NCBI RefSeq assembly: GCF_008329705.1
Contig: NZ_VTSX01000002.1
Coordinates: forward strand, 62,001 to 126,000
Direction: 5' to 3'
Source: Chryseobacterium sp. SN22
Lineage (GTDB): Bacteria; Bacteroidota; Bacteroidia; Flavobacteriales; Weeksellaceae
DNA: 64,000 bases
Both the position numbers and the translations under genes were made by a program. Shown one piece after another: positions 25,029 through 33,302 of this stretch (positions within the stretch are counted from its first letter, which is position 1; every line of letters starts with the position of its first letter). A model generated the notes under the pieces. That model did no database searches. It was not told the DNA's origin and saw only the letters and a program-made list of their open reading frames with translations.

Positions 25029-26015
25029 TCAACTCACCAACAGGCTGCAGCCACGGATATCTGAATGATCGATCCTCCCCAATACCTGAAATTTATCCCC
25101 CACGGCCTTTCCCAGATCCTGGGTGGCGATAAATGAACAGGAATGAATGTTCGCCAGGTCGATAATGTTAATGGCTCCGGTCCGGCCTTCTTTTTCGTAA
25201 TTGAAAGGATCTTCCGCATTCCGGATCATGATCTTCATCCAGTTCGGGCATTCGTATTCATTGTTCCCCAACGAATAGGCTTGCGAAAGAAGTTCCGTCA
25301 TCGAATATTCCGAATAAATTTTATCGGTTTTAAAGCCTTCCTGCAATATCTTCAGCAGTTCGTCTTTGGTCATTTCCTCTTTTCTTCCTTTCATCCCTCC
25401 GGTCTCGATCACGACCAGGTTTTCTGAAGCGTTCAGAGATCCGCTGCTTTGCCGGGATCCGCAGTAGTCGATAAAATCCAGCAGGGCAAAGGAAACACCG
25501 AATAAAATTACTTTTTTGTCACCCAGCGTACTTAAAAGGTTAAACAGATCTTCGTGGTTATATAGGAAGTAGCCGTTCTCCGGCCTGCCCGATTTCTTCA
25601 TCAGGTAATCAACCATGTAAATCAGCGACGAATTCTGTCTTTCCAGGTAGCTTGGCAGTAATCCCAGAAAAATAAAATCCTCCGGCTTCCCGATAAACTG
25701 CTCAAAGCTCCAGTAGATGCTTTCTTCATATTTATTTTCGTCGGCGATAAAATGTTTTGAAAGATTCATCTTTGTGGTTCCCGAACTCTGAAAAAACAGG
25801 CCGGCTTCCGAATTTTTATCTAAAATCTGATGATTTTTAAACATTTCAATCGGCAGAAACGGAATGTTTGCCAGACGGTCCACTTTCTCCGGATCTATGT
25901 TCAGATAATCCACAAAACGCCTGTATACCTCAACATTTTCATATTGGTAACGGAAGGTTTCCAGGGCTGCCGCTAAAAATTCCTGCTCTGTCTGTATGCT
26001 GAATATATTTTCCAC
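25029..26015 (-). CDS. LuxE-like acyl-protein synthetase family protein
   Basis: A 328-residue protein, GTG start. It shows LuxE/acyl-protein synthetase features: PFLPIEMFKNHQIL, the phosphate-loop-like FFQSSGTTKMNLSKHF, and IYSEYSMTELLSQAY near the C-terminus, as in the adenylate-forming superfamily. LuxE activates a fatty acid and passes it to LuxC in luminescent bacteria, but no luxC-like reductase is nearby. In Bacteroidota stand-alone members are widespread and their acyl acceptor is unknown. Charged residues in the ATP-binding loop appear intact, so it is probably an active ligase. Confidence 0.75.
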   Translation of the reverse strand: MENIFSIQTEQEFLAAALETFRYQYENVEVYRRFVDYLNIDPEKVDRLANIPFLPIEMFKNHQILDKNSEAGLFFQSSGTTKMNLSKHFIADENKYEESIYWSFEQFIGKPEDFIFLGLLPSYLERQNSSLIYMVDYLMKKSGRPENGYFLYNHEDLFNLLSTLGDKKVILFGVSFALLDFIDYCGSRQSSGSLNASENLVVIETGGMKGRKEEMTKDELLKILQEGFKTDKIYSEYSMTELLSQAYSLGNNEYECPNWMKIMIRNAEDPFNYEKEGRTGAINIIDLANIHSCSFIATQDLGKAVGDKFQVLGRIDHSDIRGCSLLVS

Positions 26016-26162
26016 TGCTGAACTCTTTTAACTTATGATCTTATGATGAGCTGATTAATAAAACAACCTCTGTTTTTAATATTTTTTTAATAATTAAATT
26101 GTATCCTGGTCAGTTTATTGTATTTGAATAGGCGGAATATGGATTAAAAACAAGAATGTATT

Positions 26163-26972
26163 TCATTCAGAGATTACCTCTTTTTGAGGTAATTTTTTTA
26201 TGCCGTCACCAAAGGCCTTCAGCTCGAACTCATGTTCGAAGACCCCATAGGTAAAATACGAAATCCAGTCGCCAAGATTAATGTATTTTGCCTTACCTCC
26301 CAGATCCAGAACCATCGGAAGGTGGCGATGCCCATAGATAAAATAATCGATCGCCTGGGTTTTGAGCTTTTCTTTGGAATAGATAATTAAAAATTCCTTG
26401 TCTTCGCCCAGAAATTCCTTGTCTTCATCCCCGGAAATCATTTTGTTCTTCTGGGACATATATAAGGCGATCTTCATGGCAATATCCGGATGCAGCCATT
26501 TGAAAAACCACTGCGCCACCGGGTTGGTGAACACTTTCTTCATTCTTTTATACCCTTTGTCACCAGGGCCCAATCCATCGCCATGGGCCAGCAAAAACTG
26601 TCTGCCGCCCATTTCGAAATACTGCTTTTTATAGAAAACCGTACATCCGATTTCATCTTCCAGGTAATCCTTCATCCACAGATCATGGTTTCCCACAAAA
26701 AAATAGATGTGGATCCCACGGTCTTTCAGTTCGGCGATTTTTCCCAGCACCCGGACATATCCTTTCGGGATCACATGCTTCCATTCGTGCCAGAAATCAA
26801 ACAGATCCCCCATCAGAAAAAGAACCTGCGCATCATGCTTGATCGCGTCCATCCAGCGGATAAAACACTCTTCCCGCACCTTGCTTTCTTTCGGGTTCGG
26901 CGCACCGAAATGCTGGTCTGAAGCGAAATATACTTTTTTCCCGAGTTCTAAATTGATGGTTGTCTTTAACAC
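26163..26972 (-). CDS. UDP-2,3-diacylglucosamine diphosphatase (LpxH-like)
   Basis: A 269-residue calcineurin-type metallophosphoesterase, GTG start. Metal-site motifs are in order: D-x-H in FASDQHFG, GDLFDFW, GNHDLWM, and the late histidines in LAHGDG and YGHRHLP. LpxH-type enzymes hydrolyse UDP-2,3-diacylglucosamine to lipid X in lipid A synthesis on the cytoplasmic face. The length is slightly longer than E. coli LpxH (240), with an insert around DEDKEFLGEDKEFL. The gene starts 22 bp after the queD stop, so the two are probably co-transcribed. Confidence 0.85.
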   Translation of the reverse strand: MLKTTINLELGKKVYFASDQHFGAPNPKESKVREECFIRWMDAIKHDAQVLFLMGDLFDFWHEWKHVIPKGYVRVLGKIAELKDRGIHIYFFVGNHDLWMKDYLEDEIGCTVFYKKQYFEMGGRQFLLAHGDGLGPGDKGYKRMKKVFTNPVAQWFFKWLHPDIAMKIALYMSQKNKMISGDEDKEFLGEDKEFLIIYSKEKLKTQAIDYFIYGHRHLPMVLDLGGKAKYINLGDWISYFTYGVFEHEFELKAFGDGIKKLPQKEVISE

Positions 26973-26994
26973 CTTCTGAATATTTGTTCAATAA

Positions 26995-27441
26995 TTACTG
27001 ATTATCCTCTGCAAACCACTCTCCGTAAGAGTTTTCGGTTTCATGAAGCTTCAGGTAAGCCAGGGAAATCCCTTCCGGCAGCTTCGATTTTATTTTGGCT
27101 GCAATGGCGTACAGCATATTCTCGCAAGTCGGCTGGAAAGTACAGTAAATCACTTTATGGCCTTTTTCTTCCAGGTCTTCACCCAGTTCGCGGTGCGGCG
27201 AAAGCCCGTTGATGAGAACGGCATGGTCCCAGACGTCTACAATCTCAGACTTTACGATACTTTTGATATCTCCAAAATCCACCACCATCCCATTTTTGGG
27301 ATTTTCCAAATCATTAACAGGCTTTCCTTTCACTGTTACAAACAGCTTGTAGGAATGCCCGTGCATATTTTTACATTTCCCGTCGTAATTGTACAGTACG
27401 TGGGCGGTTTCGAATGTAAAAATTTTTGTTATACGTATCAT
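26995..27441 (-). CDS. queD: 6-carboxytetrahydropterin synthase
   Basis: A 148-residue member of the PTPS/QueD family. Zinc ligands are H14 (FETAHVL) and H27/H29 (CKNMHGHSYKL), with catalytic C23 in the same segment. The C-terminal ENSYGEWF carries the substrate-recognition Glu. QueD converts dihydroneopterin triphosphate to 6-carboxytetrahydropterin, the second step of queuosine/7-deazaguanine synthesis. Other que genes are not in the window. A TATCTTTG -7 box (27446-27453) ends 4 bp before the ATG. Confidence 0.9.
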   Translation of the reverse strand: MIRITKIFTFETAHVLYNYDGKCKNMHGHSYKLFVTVKGKPVNDLENPKNGMVVDFGDIKSIVKSEIVDVWDHAVLINGLSPHRELGEDLEEKGHKVIYCTFQPTCENMLYAIAAKIKSKLPEGISLAYLKLHETENSYGEWFAEDNQ

Positions 27442-27445
27442 CCTG

Positions 27446-27453
27446 CAAAGATA
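27446..27453 (-). promoter_or_regulatory. -7 box (TATCTTTG) of queD
   Basis: An exact TAnnTTTG match on the minus strand, 4 bp from the ATG, implying a leaderless or near-leaderless mRNA. Confidence 0.45.
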
Positions 27454-27544
27454 AGGAATTTGGTTTGAGTTTCGGTTTGCTTAATTATTGCCCATCGGCC
27501 CGGGTAAATTAGGATCTGTCGCCGGAGTGGTTACCAGCTCTTCA

Positions 27545-27928
27545 TTACAGCGTATCCAGCCAATCACTTTCCAGCCTTTTGATTTTCTGCGTTTCCGCAT
27601 CGATCAACACCCAAAGCGTTGTTGAATCCACCACCAGCTGATCATGACAATAAAATTCCACTTTCCGGGGCTGCCGGATTCCTTCCGGTGACTTGGGGTA
27701 GGTCCTGATTGTAAGGGTATCGCCCAGAAATACCTGTTTTTTATACTGAATGTGGTGATCCAGCAGCATCCAGATGTCTTTGGGATAATCGGTGATATGC
27801 TTTACGGCATCCCAGTGTTCCACAGCGATTTCTTCCACCCAATGGACGTACTGAACGTTATTCACATGGTTGTTGGCATCGATATGTTGTTCCGTAACGG
27901 TCATCTGCTTTTCAAAAATCAGGCTCAT
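27545..27928 (-). CDS. Acyl-CoA thioesterase (4-hydroxybenzoyl-CoA/hotdog family)
   Basis: A 127-residue single hotdog domain. The motif TEQHIDANNHVNNVQYVHWVE holds the catalytic Asp/Asn segment of the 4HBT thioesterase family (D and N-H-V-N-N). The frame opens at a TTG (27937), but I chose the ATG at 27928 because MSLIFEKQMTV is the usual short lead-in. The enzyme hydrolyses acyl-CoA or acyl-ACP thioesters in the cytoplasm; the chain preference is unknown. A TACTTTTG box at 27946-27953 is a plausible -7 element. Confidence 0.85.
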   Translation of the reverse strand: MSLIFEKQMTVTEQHIDANNHVNNVQYVHWVEEIAVEHWDAVKHITDYPKDIWMLLDHHIQYKKQVFLGDTLTIRTYPKSPEGIRQPRKVEFYCHDQLVVDSTTLWVLIDAETQKIKRLESDWLDTL

Positions 27929-28016
27929 CTTCCTCAATATTTACCCAAAAGTAAAACTTAAAAATTAAATAATACCTATTCTGAAAGTTGTTATCTTAGC
28001 AAAAAATACCACACAG

Positions 28017-28670
28017 ATGATTGCAGATATCTTCTTTCCGAACCGTTGCATTGCATGCAGCCGGATTATTGAGTCCGAATTGCTCACCTGCCCACTTTGC
28101 ATGGAACAGATTCATTTTACCCACACCGGATATTCCGAAGACAGCTTTATGAAACAGAAATGCAGGCTTCTCTTCCCTGTTGAAAATGCTTTTGCGCTGA
28201 TGAATTTTGAAAAGGAAAATGTGAGCCGCCGGATTATCCATGATTTAAAATACAGAAGCAGGGAAAACATTGGAAAAATCCTTGCCGGCTGGGCGACTGA
28301 AAAGTTAGACTTTCAAAATAAGAAACCCGACCTGCTGGTTCCGGTTCCGCTTCACCCGAAAAAGCTGAGGGAGCGAGGATATAATCAACTGCACCTGTTT
28401 ACCGAAAGGCTATCGGCATTTTACAACATTCCCTTTGACCATGAGCTGATCAAAAGAAATCATTATTCCAAAGCACAGGCTTTAAAAGACAGGCAGCATC
28501 GCCTGGAAACACAAAATATCTTTTCCATTAACAAAGAGGTTTCAGAAAAGCATATCCTGCTGATCGATGATGTTTTCACCACCGGAAATACCCTGGCTAC
28601 CATTGCCTGGGAAATCCTGAGCGCCGGGAATAATAAGGTGAGTGTACTGGTCATGGCGGTTGATGTATAA
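28017..28670 (+). CDS. ComF family phosphoribosyltransferase-like protein
   Basis: A 217-residue protein with an N-terminal four-cysteine zinc finger (CIACSR...CPLC) and a C-terminal phosphoribosyltransferase fold with the PRPP loop ILLIDDVFTTGNTLA. The motif VPVPLHPKKLRERGYNQ is also characteristic. ComF-type proteins support uptake of transforming DNA in the cytoplasm in naturally competent bacteria, perhaps in single-strand handling. Whether this organism is competent cannot be seen here. The gene stands alone in its orientation. Confidence 0.87.
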   Translation: MIADIFFPNRCIACSRIIESELLTCPLCMEQIHFTHTGYSEDSFMKQKCRLLFPVENAFALMNFEKENVSRRIIHDLKYRSRENIGKILAGWATEKLDFQNKKPDLLVPVPLHPKKLRERGYNQLHLFTERLSAFYNIPFDHELIKRNHYSKAQALKDRQHRLETQNIFSINKEVSEKHILLIDDVFTTGNTLATIAWEILSAGNNKVSVLVMAVDV

Positions 28671-28780
28671 TGGATTTGGAATTCAAGCTTCAAAATTCAA
28701 GGTTTAAGATTTAAGGTTTAAAAATTAAATTTGAGATTAAAGCTAAGTTAAGGTTGAGATTTAGGATGTAAAATTAAAAT

Positions 28781-28990
28781 ACGCCGTTCAAAGGTAATAT
28801 CTCCACCATCAATATTCCTGTTCAGATTATGGTCTGCGATAAGGACTTTATGGTAACACTTGAAAAAAGCACAGCTGCCTACAGGAGCCTTCCGGATGCA
28901 AATCCGGCCATACTTCCCGATACGGAACATCCGATGGATAAAGTACGGCCGGACCTGTTATTGAAGCTGATGAAAGATTTCCGGAATCTT
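28781..28990 (+). pseudogene. C-terminal remnant of an alpha/beta hydrolase
   Basis: The frame TPFKGNISTINIPVQIMV, then CDKDFMVTLEKSTAAYRSLP and ILPDTEHPMDKVRPDLLLKLM, is the end of an alpha/beta-hydrolase, with the acid-loop D and the final catalytic His (EHP, normally GHP). It is preceded by a stop at 28775 and has no N-terminal three-quarters and no nucleophile. It runs into the 3' end of the convergent upp gene. It is a remnant, not a gene. Confidence 0.65.
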
Positions 28991-28995
28991 CCTGA

Positions 28996-29649
28996 TTACC
29001 TTTGCAGTTTTTCCCCGTAGCTCAGATCACCCGCATCACCCAATCCCGGCGTGATGTAGCCTTTGGATGTGAGTTCTTCATCGATGGTGCCAACCCAGAT
29101 CTTTGCACCGGGATATGCTTTCTGAAGGGTTTCTGCACCCTGCCTGGAAGCAATAGCTGCCACGATATGAAGTGATGACGGCTTACCGTTCGTCAACAGG
29201 TCCTTGATGGCTTCGATCAGTGAGGCACCGGTGGCGAGCATCGGATCTCCGACGATCAGAGGTCTCCCTTCAATATTGGGACAGGTAAGATAATCCTGCT
29301 TGATGGAGAAATAATCGTTGGAATCATGTTTTCTGTAGGCTGCTACGAACCCGCAATCTGCCTTATCGAAATAATTCAGTAAGCCTTCAAACAAAGGCAC
29401 TCCCGCTCTTAAAATGGTAGTAATTACGGGCTGAACCGCAATTTCCTTTACCTTGATTTTATCCAAAGGGGTCTGAATTTCCACTTCCTTGTATTCAAGC
29501 GTTTTGCTGATCTCGAACGCTGCGATTTCGCCGATTCTTTCCATGTTTCTCCTGAAACGCATCCTGTCCTGCTGCACCTCAACATTCCGTAGCTCGTTGA
29601 TCCAGGAATTTACCAGAGAAAACTGTTCTGATAATACAACTGTATTCAT
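28996..29649 (-). CDS. upp: Uracil phosphoribosyltransferase
   Basis: A 217-residue enzyme of the usual size. The PRPP-binding loop is VGDPMLATGASLIEAI, and the uracil-binding C-terminus is present (KGYITPGLGDAGDLSYG). It salvages uracil to UMP with PRPP in the cytoplasm. The gene is transcribed in the same direction as der, 77 bp downstream of the der stop, and a hairpin lies between them. Confidence 0.95.
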   Translation of the reverse strand: MNTVVLSEQFSLVNSWINELRNVEVQQDRMRFRRNMERIGEIAAFEISKTLEYKEVEIQTPLDKIKVKEIAVQPVITTILRAGVPLFEGLLNYFDKADCGFVAAYRKHDSNDYFSIKQDYLTCPNIEGRPLIVGDPMLATGASLIEAIKDLLTNGKPSSLHIVAAIASRQGAETLQKAYPGAKIWVGTIDEELTSKGYITPGLGDAGDLSYGEKLQR

Positions 29650-29695
29650 TATGTGAAACTTTTTATTTAAAATATAAATTTAATAAAGAGTAAAA

Positions 29696-29719
29696 TCCCT
29701 CTCAGAAATCTGAAAGGGA
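29696..29719. terminator. Probable terminator after der
   Basis: TCCCTCTCAG and CTGAAAGGGA form a 10-bp stem with one mismatch and a 4-nt loop, followed by a T-rich run on the minus strand. Confidence 0.5.
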
Positions 29720-29725
29720 CTGAAA

Positions 29726-31036
29726 TTATTTTTGTCTGAAATACACTTCGATCGGTACTCCGGTAAACCCGAATTCTTTTCTCAGCTGATTTTCGGTAAA
29801 TCTTTTGTAAGGCTCCTTTACATATTGCGGCAGGTTGCAGAAGAACACAAACTGCGGCGATGGCGTCGGAAGCTGTACACAATATTTGATTTTGATGTAT
29901 TTTCCTTTATTGGCCGGCGGCGGCGTTCCTTCAAAAATCGGAAGCATCACTTCATTCAGCCTGGAAGTCTTGATCTTCTTTTTACGGTCTTCATATACCG
30001 TCATGGCTGTTTCCACTACTTTCAGGATTCTCTGCTTCGTCAGGGCAGATACGAAAAGAATTGGAATATCGCTGAACTGACCGATTTTATCCCTGATGGC
30101 ATTTTCAAAATCCCGGGTGGTATTGGTCTGCTTGTTTTCCACTAAATCCCATTTGTTGACCACAATAACGATTCCTTTCCTGTTTTTCTGCGCCAGTCCG
30201 AAAATATTCATATCCTGGGATTCCCAGCCTAAGGTCGCATCTACCATGATAACCACCACATCGGAATACTCAATGGAACGGATGGAACGCATCACGGAAT
30301 AAAATTCCAGGTCCTCGGAAACTTTTGATTTCCTTCTCATCCCGGCAGTATCTACCAGTACGAATTCATGTCCGAATTTGTTGTACAGCGTCTGGATACT
30401 GTCCCGGGTAGTTCCTGCCACATCGGTTACGATATTCCGGTCGGTATCAAGCAAAGCATTGGTCATCGTGGATTTCCCTACGTTCGGACGACCAGCGATG
30501 GTAATTTTCGGTAATCCTTCAAACGGATCTTTGTATTCTGTAGTAGGAAAATCTTTAACGATATCATCCAGCAGGTCACCGGTTCCGGAACCGGTAGCAG
30601 AAGATAGAGTATAGTATTTCTCAATTCCCAGCTGGTAAAATTCCGTAGCAGCCAGTTCCTCTTTGGATGAATCCACCTTATTTACCACGATATAAGCCGG
30701 CTTATTCGATCTTCTGAGCATCTCATAAATCTCGTAATCGGTATCGGTAAGGCCTTCCTCCACGTTCAGCATGAAGATAATAGACGTCGCTTCATCCACT
30801 GCCAGCTGAACCTGTTTAGAAATTTCCCCCTGGAAAACATCATCATTGTTCACATCATATCCTCCGGTATCGATTACCGTAAAATCAACCCCGTTCCAGT
30901 CGGATTTCCCATAGTGGCGGTCGCGGGTTACCCCTGCCGTGGAATCTACGATGGCCTCTCTCCTTTCCAGTAAACGGTTAAACAATGTGGATTTTCCTAC
31001 GTTGGGACGCCCAACGATTGCAACAATATTCGACAT
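29726..31036 (-). CDS. der: Ribosome biogenesis GTPase Der
   Basis: A 436-residue tandem GTPase. Domain 1 has G1 GRPNVGKS (8-15), DTGGYD and NKVD. Domain 2 has a second GRPNVGKS, DTAGMRRKSK and NKWD. A C-terminal KH-like domain ends in FTGVPIEVYFRQK. Der is essential for 50S subunit maturation in most bacteria. The likely -7 box is TATCTTTG at 31122-31129, giving a leader of about 80 nt that also contains a degenerate dispersed repeat. Confidence 0.95.
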   Translation of the reverse strand: MSNIVAIVGRPNVGKSTLFNRLLERREAIVDSTAGVTRDRHYGKSDWNGVDFTVIDTGGYDVNNDDVFQGEISKQVQLAVDEATSIIFMLNVEEGLTDTDYEIYEMLRRSNKPAYIVVNKVDSSKEELAATEFYQLGIEKYYTLSSATGSGTGDLLDDIVKDFPTTEYKDPFEGLPKITIAGRPNVGKSTMTNALLDTDRNIVTDVAGTTRDSIQTLYNKFGHEFVLVDTAGMRRKSKVSEDLEFYSVMRSIRSIEYSDVVVIMVDATLGWESQDMNIFGLAQKNRKGIVIVVNKWDLVENKQTNTTRDFENAIRDKIGQFSDIPILFVSALTKQRILKVVETAMTVYEDRKKKIKTSRLNEVMLPIFEGTPPPANKGKYIKIKYCVQLPTPSPQFVFFCNLPQYVKEPYKRFTENQLRKEFGFTGVPIEVYFRQK

Positions 31037-31347
31037 AAAAAAATGTTTAATAATCCTTCGACAAAGCTCAGGACAAGATTATCAATGGGTTACTCCAACT
31101 TTTGGAGCCCAATTTTTTTTGCAAAGATAGGATTTTTATTTAATTCAAATAACCCTGCCGGCAAGCCCAACCGACAGAGATCCGCTTAGAATTCAATACC
31201 AATCGCCGTTTCAATGGGAAAATATAATCAAATTAATTCTTTGACTATCAATAAATAAAAGTTTTACATGTAATTTTTCATTAATTAATCTCAATTAATC
31301 ACTTTTATTTTTAAAATAATTTTTCTAATTTCGCGGTACAGAAATAC
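31037..31347. other. Gap between der and tRNA-Gln
   Basis: It contains the der -7 box (minus, 31122-31129) and a degenerate CTTCGACAAAGCTCAGGAC word at 31049-31067. Next to the tRNA is a TAATTTCG box (31326-31333) that could be the tRNA promoter's -7 element. No gene is supported. Confidence 0.45.
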
Positions 31348-31421
31348 AGACCCATGGTGTAGCGGTAACACTACTGATTTTGGTTCAGTCATCTGGGGTT
31401 CGAATCCCTGTGGGTCTACCA
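31348..31421 (+). tRNA. tRNA-Gln (anticodon UUG)
   Basis: A cloverleaf can be folded by hand: acceptor AGACCCA/TGGGTCT, D stem GTGT/ACAC, anticodon stem ACTGA/TCAGT with loop TTTTGGT (anticodon TTG, reads CAA), and a T arm with TTCGAAT. The 3' CCA is encoded. It marks the left border of the AT-rich accessory region. Confidence 0.93.
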
Positions 31422-31423
31422 CT

Positions 31424-31465
31424 TAAAAAATGCAACTAGCTAAATAACAGCAAGTTGCATTTTTA
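31424..31465 (+). terminator. Hairpin after tRNA-Gln
   Basis: ATGCAACT and AGTTGCAT form a stem with flanking A- and T-tracts, just beyond the CCA end. Confidence 0.6.
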
Positions 31466-31470
31466 TTTCA

Positions 31471-31510
31471 GTCACCTTTTTGACGTTTGGTCACCTTTTA
31501 GTCACACTTT
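31471..31510. repeat. Three GTCAC(C/A)(C/T)TTT repeats beside the tRNA
   Basis: GTCACCTTTT occurs at 31471 and 31490, and a variant GTCACACTTT at 31501, within 40 bp of each other and 50 bp from the tRNA. Short direct repeats next to a tRNA end resemble the arm-type sites bound by tyrosine integrases; this is inference. A second tRNA-end copy (attR) was not found. Confidence 0.4.
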
Positions 31511-31609
31511 TGATAAAAACGCTCGGAATTAACTCTATTGAATTTATTTGAATCTGATTGTATTTTTAACAACGAAAATAATGTTCATTAGACTCGAAAT
31601 AATCAAACA

Positions 31610-32090
31610 TTATACTCCTTGCCGTTGCTTCCAATCAATTACAATCCAGTTTGGAATATTAAACGTATCATCTTCATATAAATACTGTACAAAATCTTCA
31701 TCCGAATTAAATTCGCCGTAATAAAAATTGTTTAGGTTCTCATACAGGCTTTGAAACTCCATTTTACCTAAAACAATCCAAACACGCTTCGTAAACCTCT
31801 AAATCATGCCCAGAATTATTGATTTGTTCAAGTGCATCGTAAATATCTTTTGATATGTGGCATTCACTCAATAATCCCAGCTTTTCTAGAATCGGACATT
31901 CATAATCTTGAAACATAAATTTGGGGTCGGATTCATCAGAATGAAGTTCATACATTGCTGTAATTAGTTCGTCATAATCAGAGTAATCGGCTAAATCAAG
32001 CCATTTCCCAAATAATGAGCCGTTGTTGTACTTAGCGTACGTTGATACATAGATACAAGCAGTATCTAGACAATTTCGTAAATTTGTCAT
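31610..32090 (-). pseudogene. ardA: Antirestriction protein ArdA, frameshifted
   Basis: The first 107 residues carry ArdA features: IYVSTYAKYNNGSLFGKWLD, DYSDYDELI and MFQDYECPI. The frame stops at 31764 after CLDCFR. Shifting one base in a TTTT run just before that stop continues the protein as LGKMEFQSLYENLNNFYYG and NSDEDFVQYLYEDD, ending WIVIDWKQRQGV at 31610. That is the expected ArdA C-terminal part. Corrected length would be about 159 residues, close to the family's ~165. ArdA mimics DNA to block type I restriction when mobile DNA enters a cell. One extra T explains everything, so a sequencing error or programmed slip must be excluded before calling it dead. Confidence 0.78.
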
Positions 32091-32842
32091 GTTAATAAGT
32101 TTTAGTAATGTTAAAATTTATTGATTTGCCTTGTCGCATTGCAGTGCTTCAAGGTTTTTTTATGTACATATTGAGATATATTTTAGTAGTAAGTCGCTCA
32201 CAAAAAGCAGTATAAATATACAATAAAAGCCCATGAATACAAGAGTTTACAATACTTTTTAACCAAAATATCAACGTCTGTTAAAATCTTTTTAACCACT
32301 CCGACCGCAGGAAAAACAAAACAGCTGTCAAAAAACAAAATCTTTGACAGAGGGTGCAACCAAAAAAAGTCCAACAACCCCGGTCAAAATTCTATCAGTA
32401 CCCCTTGTCCCGATACCTATATAAAAATTTTGAGATTCGGCATAGGGGGATGTTTTTATACTAAATTTAGGTTATGGGGTAAATGGGACTGTATATATTA
32501 GCAAAATTCCTTTCATTTACTTTCAATAATTTTCCATATCCAAACAACATAAAAGGTAGTTTACCATACAGAAAATCTTTGAATCTGAAAAATTTCATAT
32601 CTTAGTGGCTAAATTTTTAACGAAAAAAATAAAGCGTTAGCTTTTATTCTGTACAAGGAAATCTGGTAAATTTCAAATACAGCACAGAATAAACAGTTGA
32701 TGCCCTCGCTTATGGCGTGGGCTATACTTGTTTGTGCTGTATGGTTTACCAGAACCTCCTTGAACAAATTAAGTTATAGTTCCACGCTTTCTGCATTAAT
32801 AACCTTTCACTTTGGGACTGAGTGATACAACAGCACTCATTC
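32091..32842. other. 750-bp non-coding stretch of the accessory region
   Basis: I see no supported gene. It holds a perfect 7-bp inverted repeat (CTGTCAA...TTGACAG, 32325-32350), a C-rich tract near 32370-32420, a small AAAGC-GTTA-GCTTT hairpin near 32630, and the nested palindrome at 32650-32766. Confidence 0.5.
32650..32766. repeat. 117-bp nested palindrome (MITE-like element or structured RNA)
   Basis: Outer arms TGTACAAGGA (32650-32659) and TCCTTGAACA (32757-32766) pair with one mismatch. Inside, TCTGGTAAA (32662-32670) pairs perfectly with TTTACCAGA (32745-32753), and ATACAGCACA (32677-32686) with TGTGCTGTAT (32733-32742). A GC-rich tip (GCCC-T-CGC, TTATG loop, GCG-T-GGGC) closes it. 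It ends 77 bp before a lipoprotein start codon. Confidence 0.7.
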
Positions 32843-33298
32843 ATGAAAAAGATTCCACTATTTTCATTCACGGCATTATTACTTTGCGCCTTATCATGTG
32901 AAAATCCAAAACCAAAATTTAAAACAGGAGACGATCCGCACATTGATTCTATGATGGCTAAAATCAAAGCTAATCAAAAAGTACAGTTTGATGAGATTGA
33001 CCGCAAACTAGAAGCACATTCCAAACCTCAAATGCAATATCTTTTTGTGAGACTAGCTGTTACTGAAAATAAAATGACTCAAATTCAAGAAAGCAATATT
33101 GTATCCCCAATACAGGAACTTCAAACTATTGATGAAGAAACCAAGGCGAGAGTTGAAGATCAGGTAGTAGGAGAATATCTTAAATCATATGGAGCCCAAG
33201 TTTTCGATGGTAGAATTACCAAAAAGGAAACTTTTGTTTTCAACAGCTATACGGAAGCCAGTGAAAAGAGAAACAGTTTTTTAATCTCTGAAAATTAA
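32843..33298 (+). CDS. Hypothetical lipoprotein (151 residues)
   Basis: The frame is open from 32822, but the ATG at 32843 gives a proper lipoprotein signal, MKKIPLFSFTALLLCALSC. The mature part is helical and charged (MMAKIKANQKVQFDEIDRKL), with a central segment YLFVRLAVTENKMTQIQ. I recognise no family. It follows the nested palindrome and is 4 bp before the next secreted-protein gene, so the two are likely co-transcribed. The high A+T and the repeated accessory neighbours suggest acquired DNA. Confidence 0.65.
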   Translation: MKKIPLFSFTALLLCALSCENPKPKFKTGDDPHIDSMMAKIKANQKVQFDEIDRKLEAHSKPQMQYLFVRLAVTENKMTQIQESNIVSPIQELQTIDEETKARVEDQVVGEYLKSYGAQVFDGRITKKETFVFNSYTEASEKRNSFLISEN

Positions 33299-33302
33299 TA
33301 CA

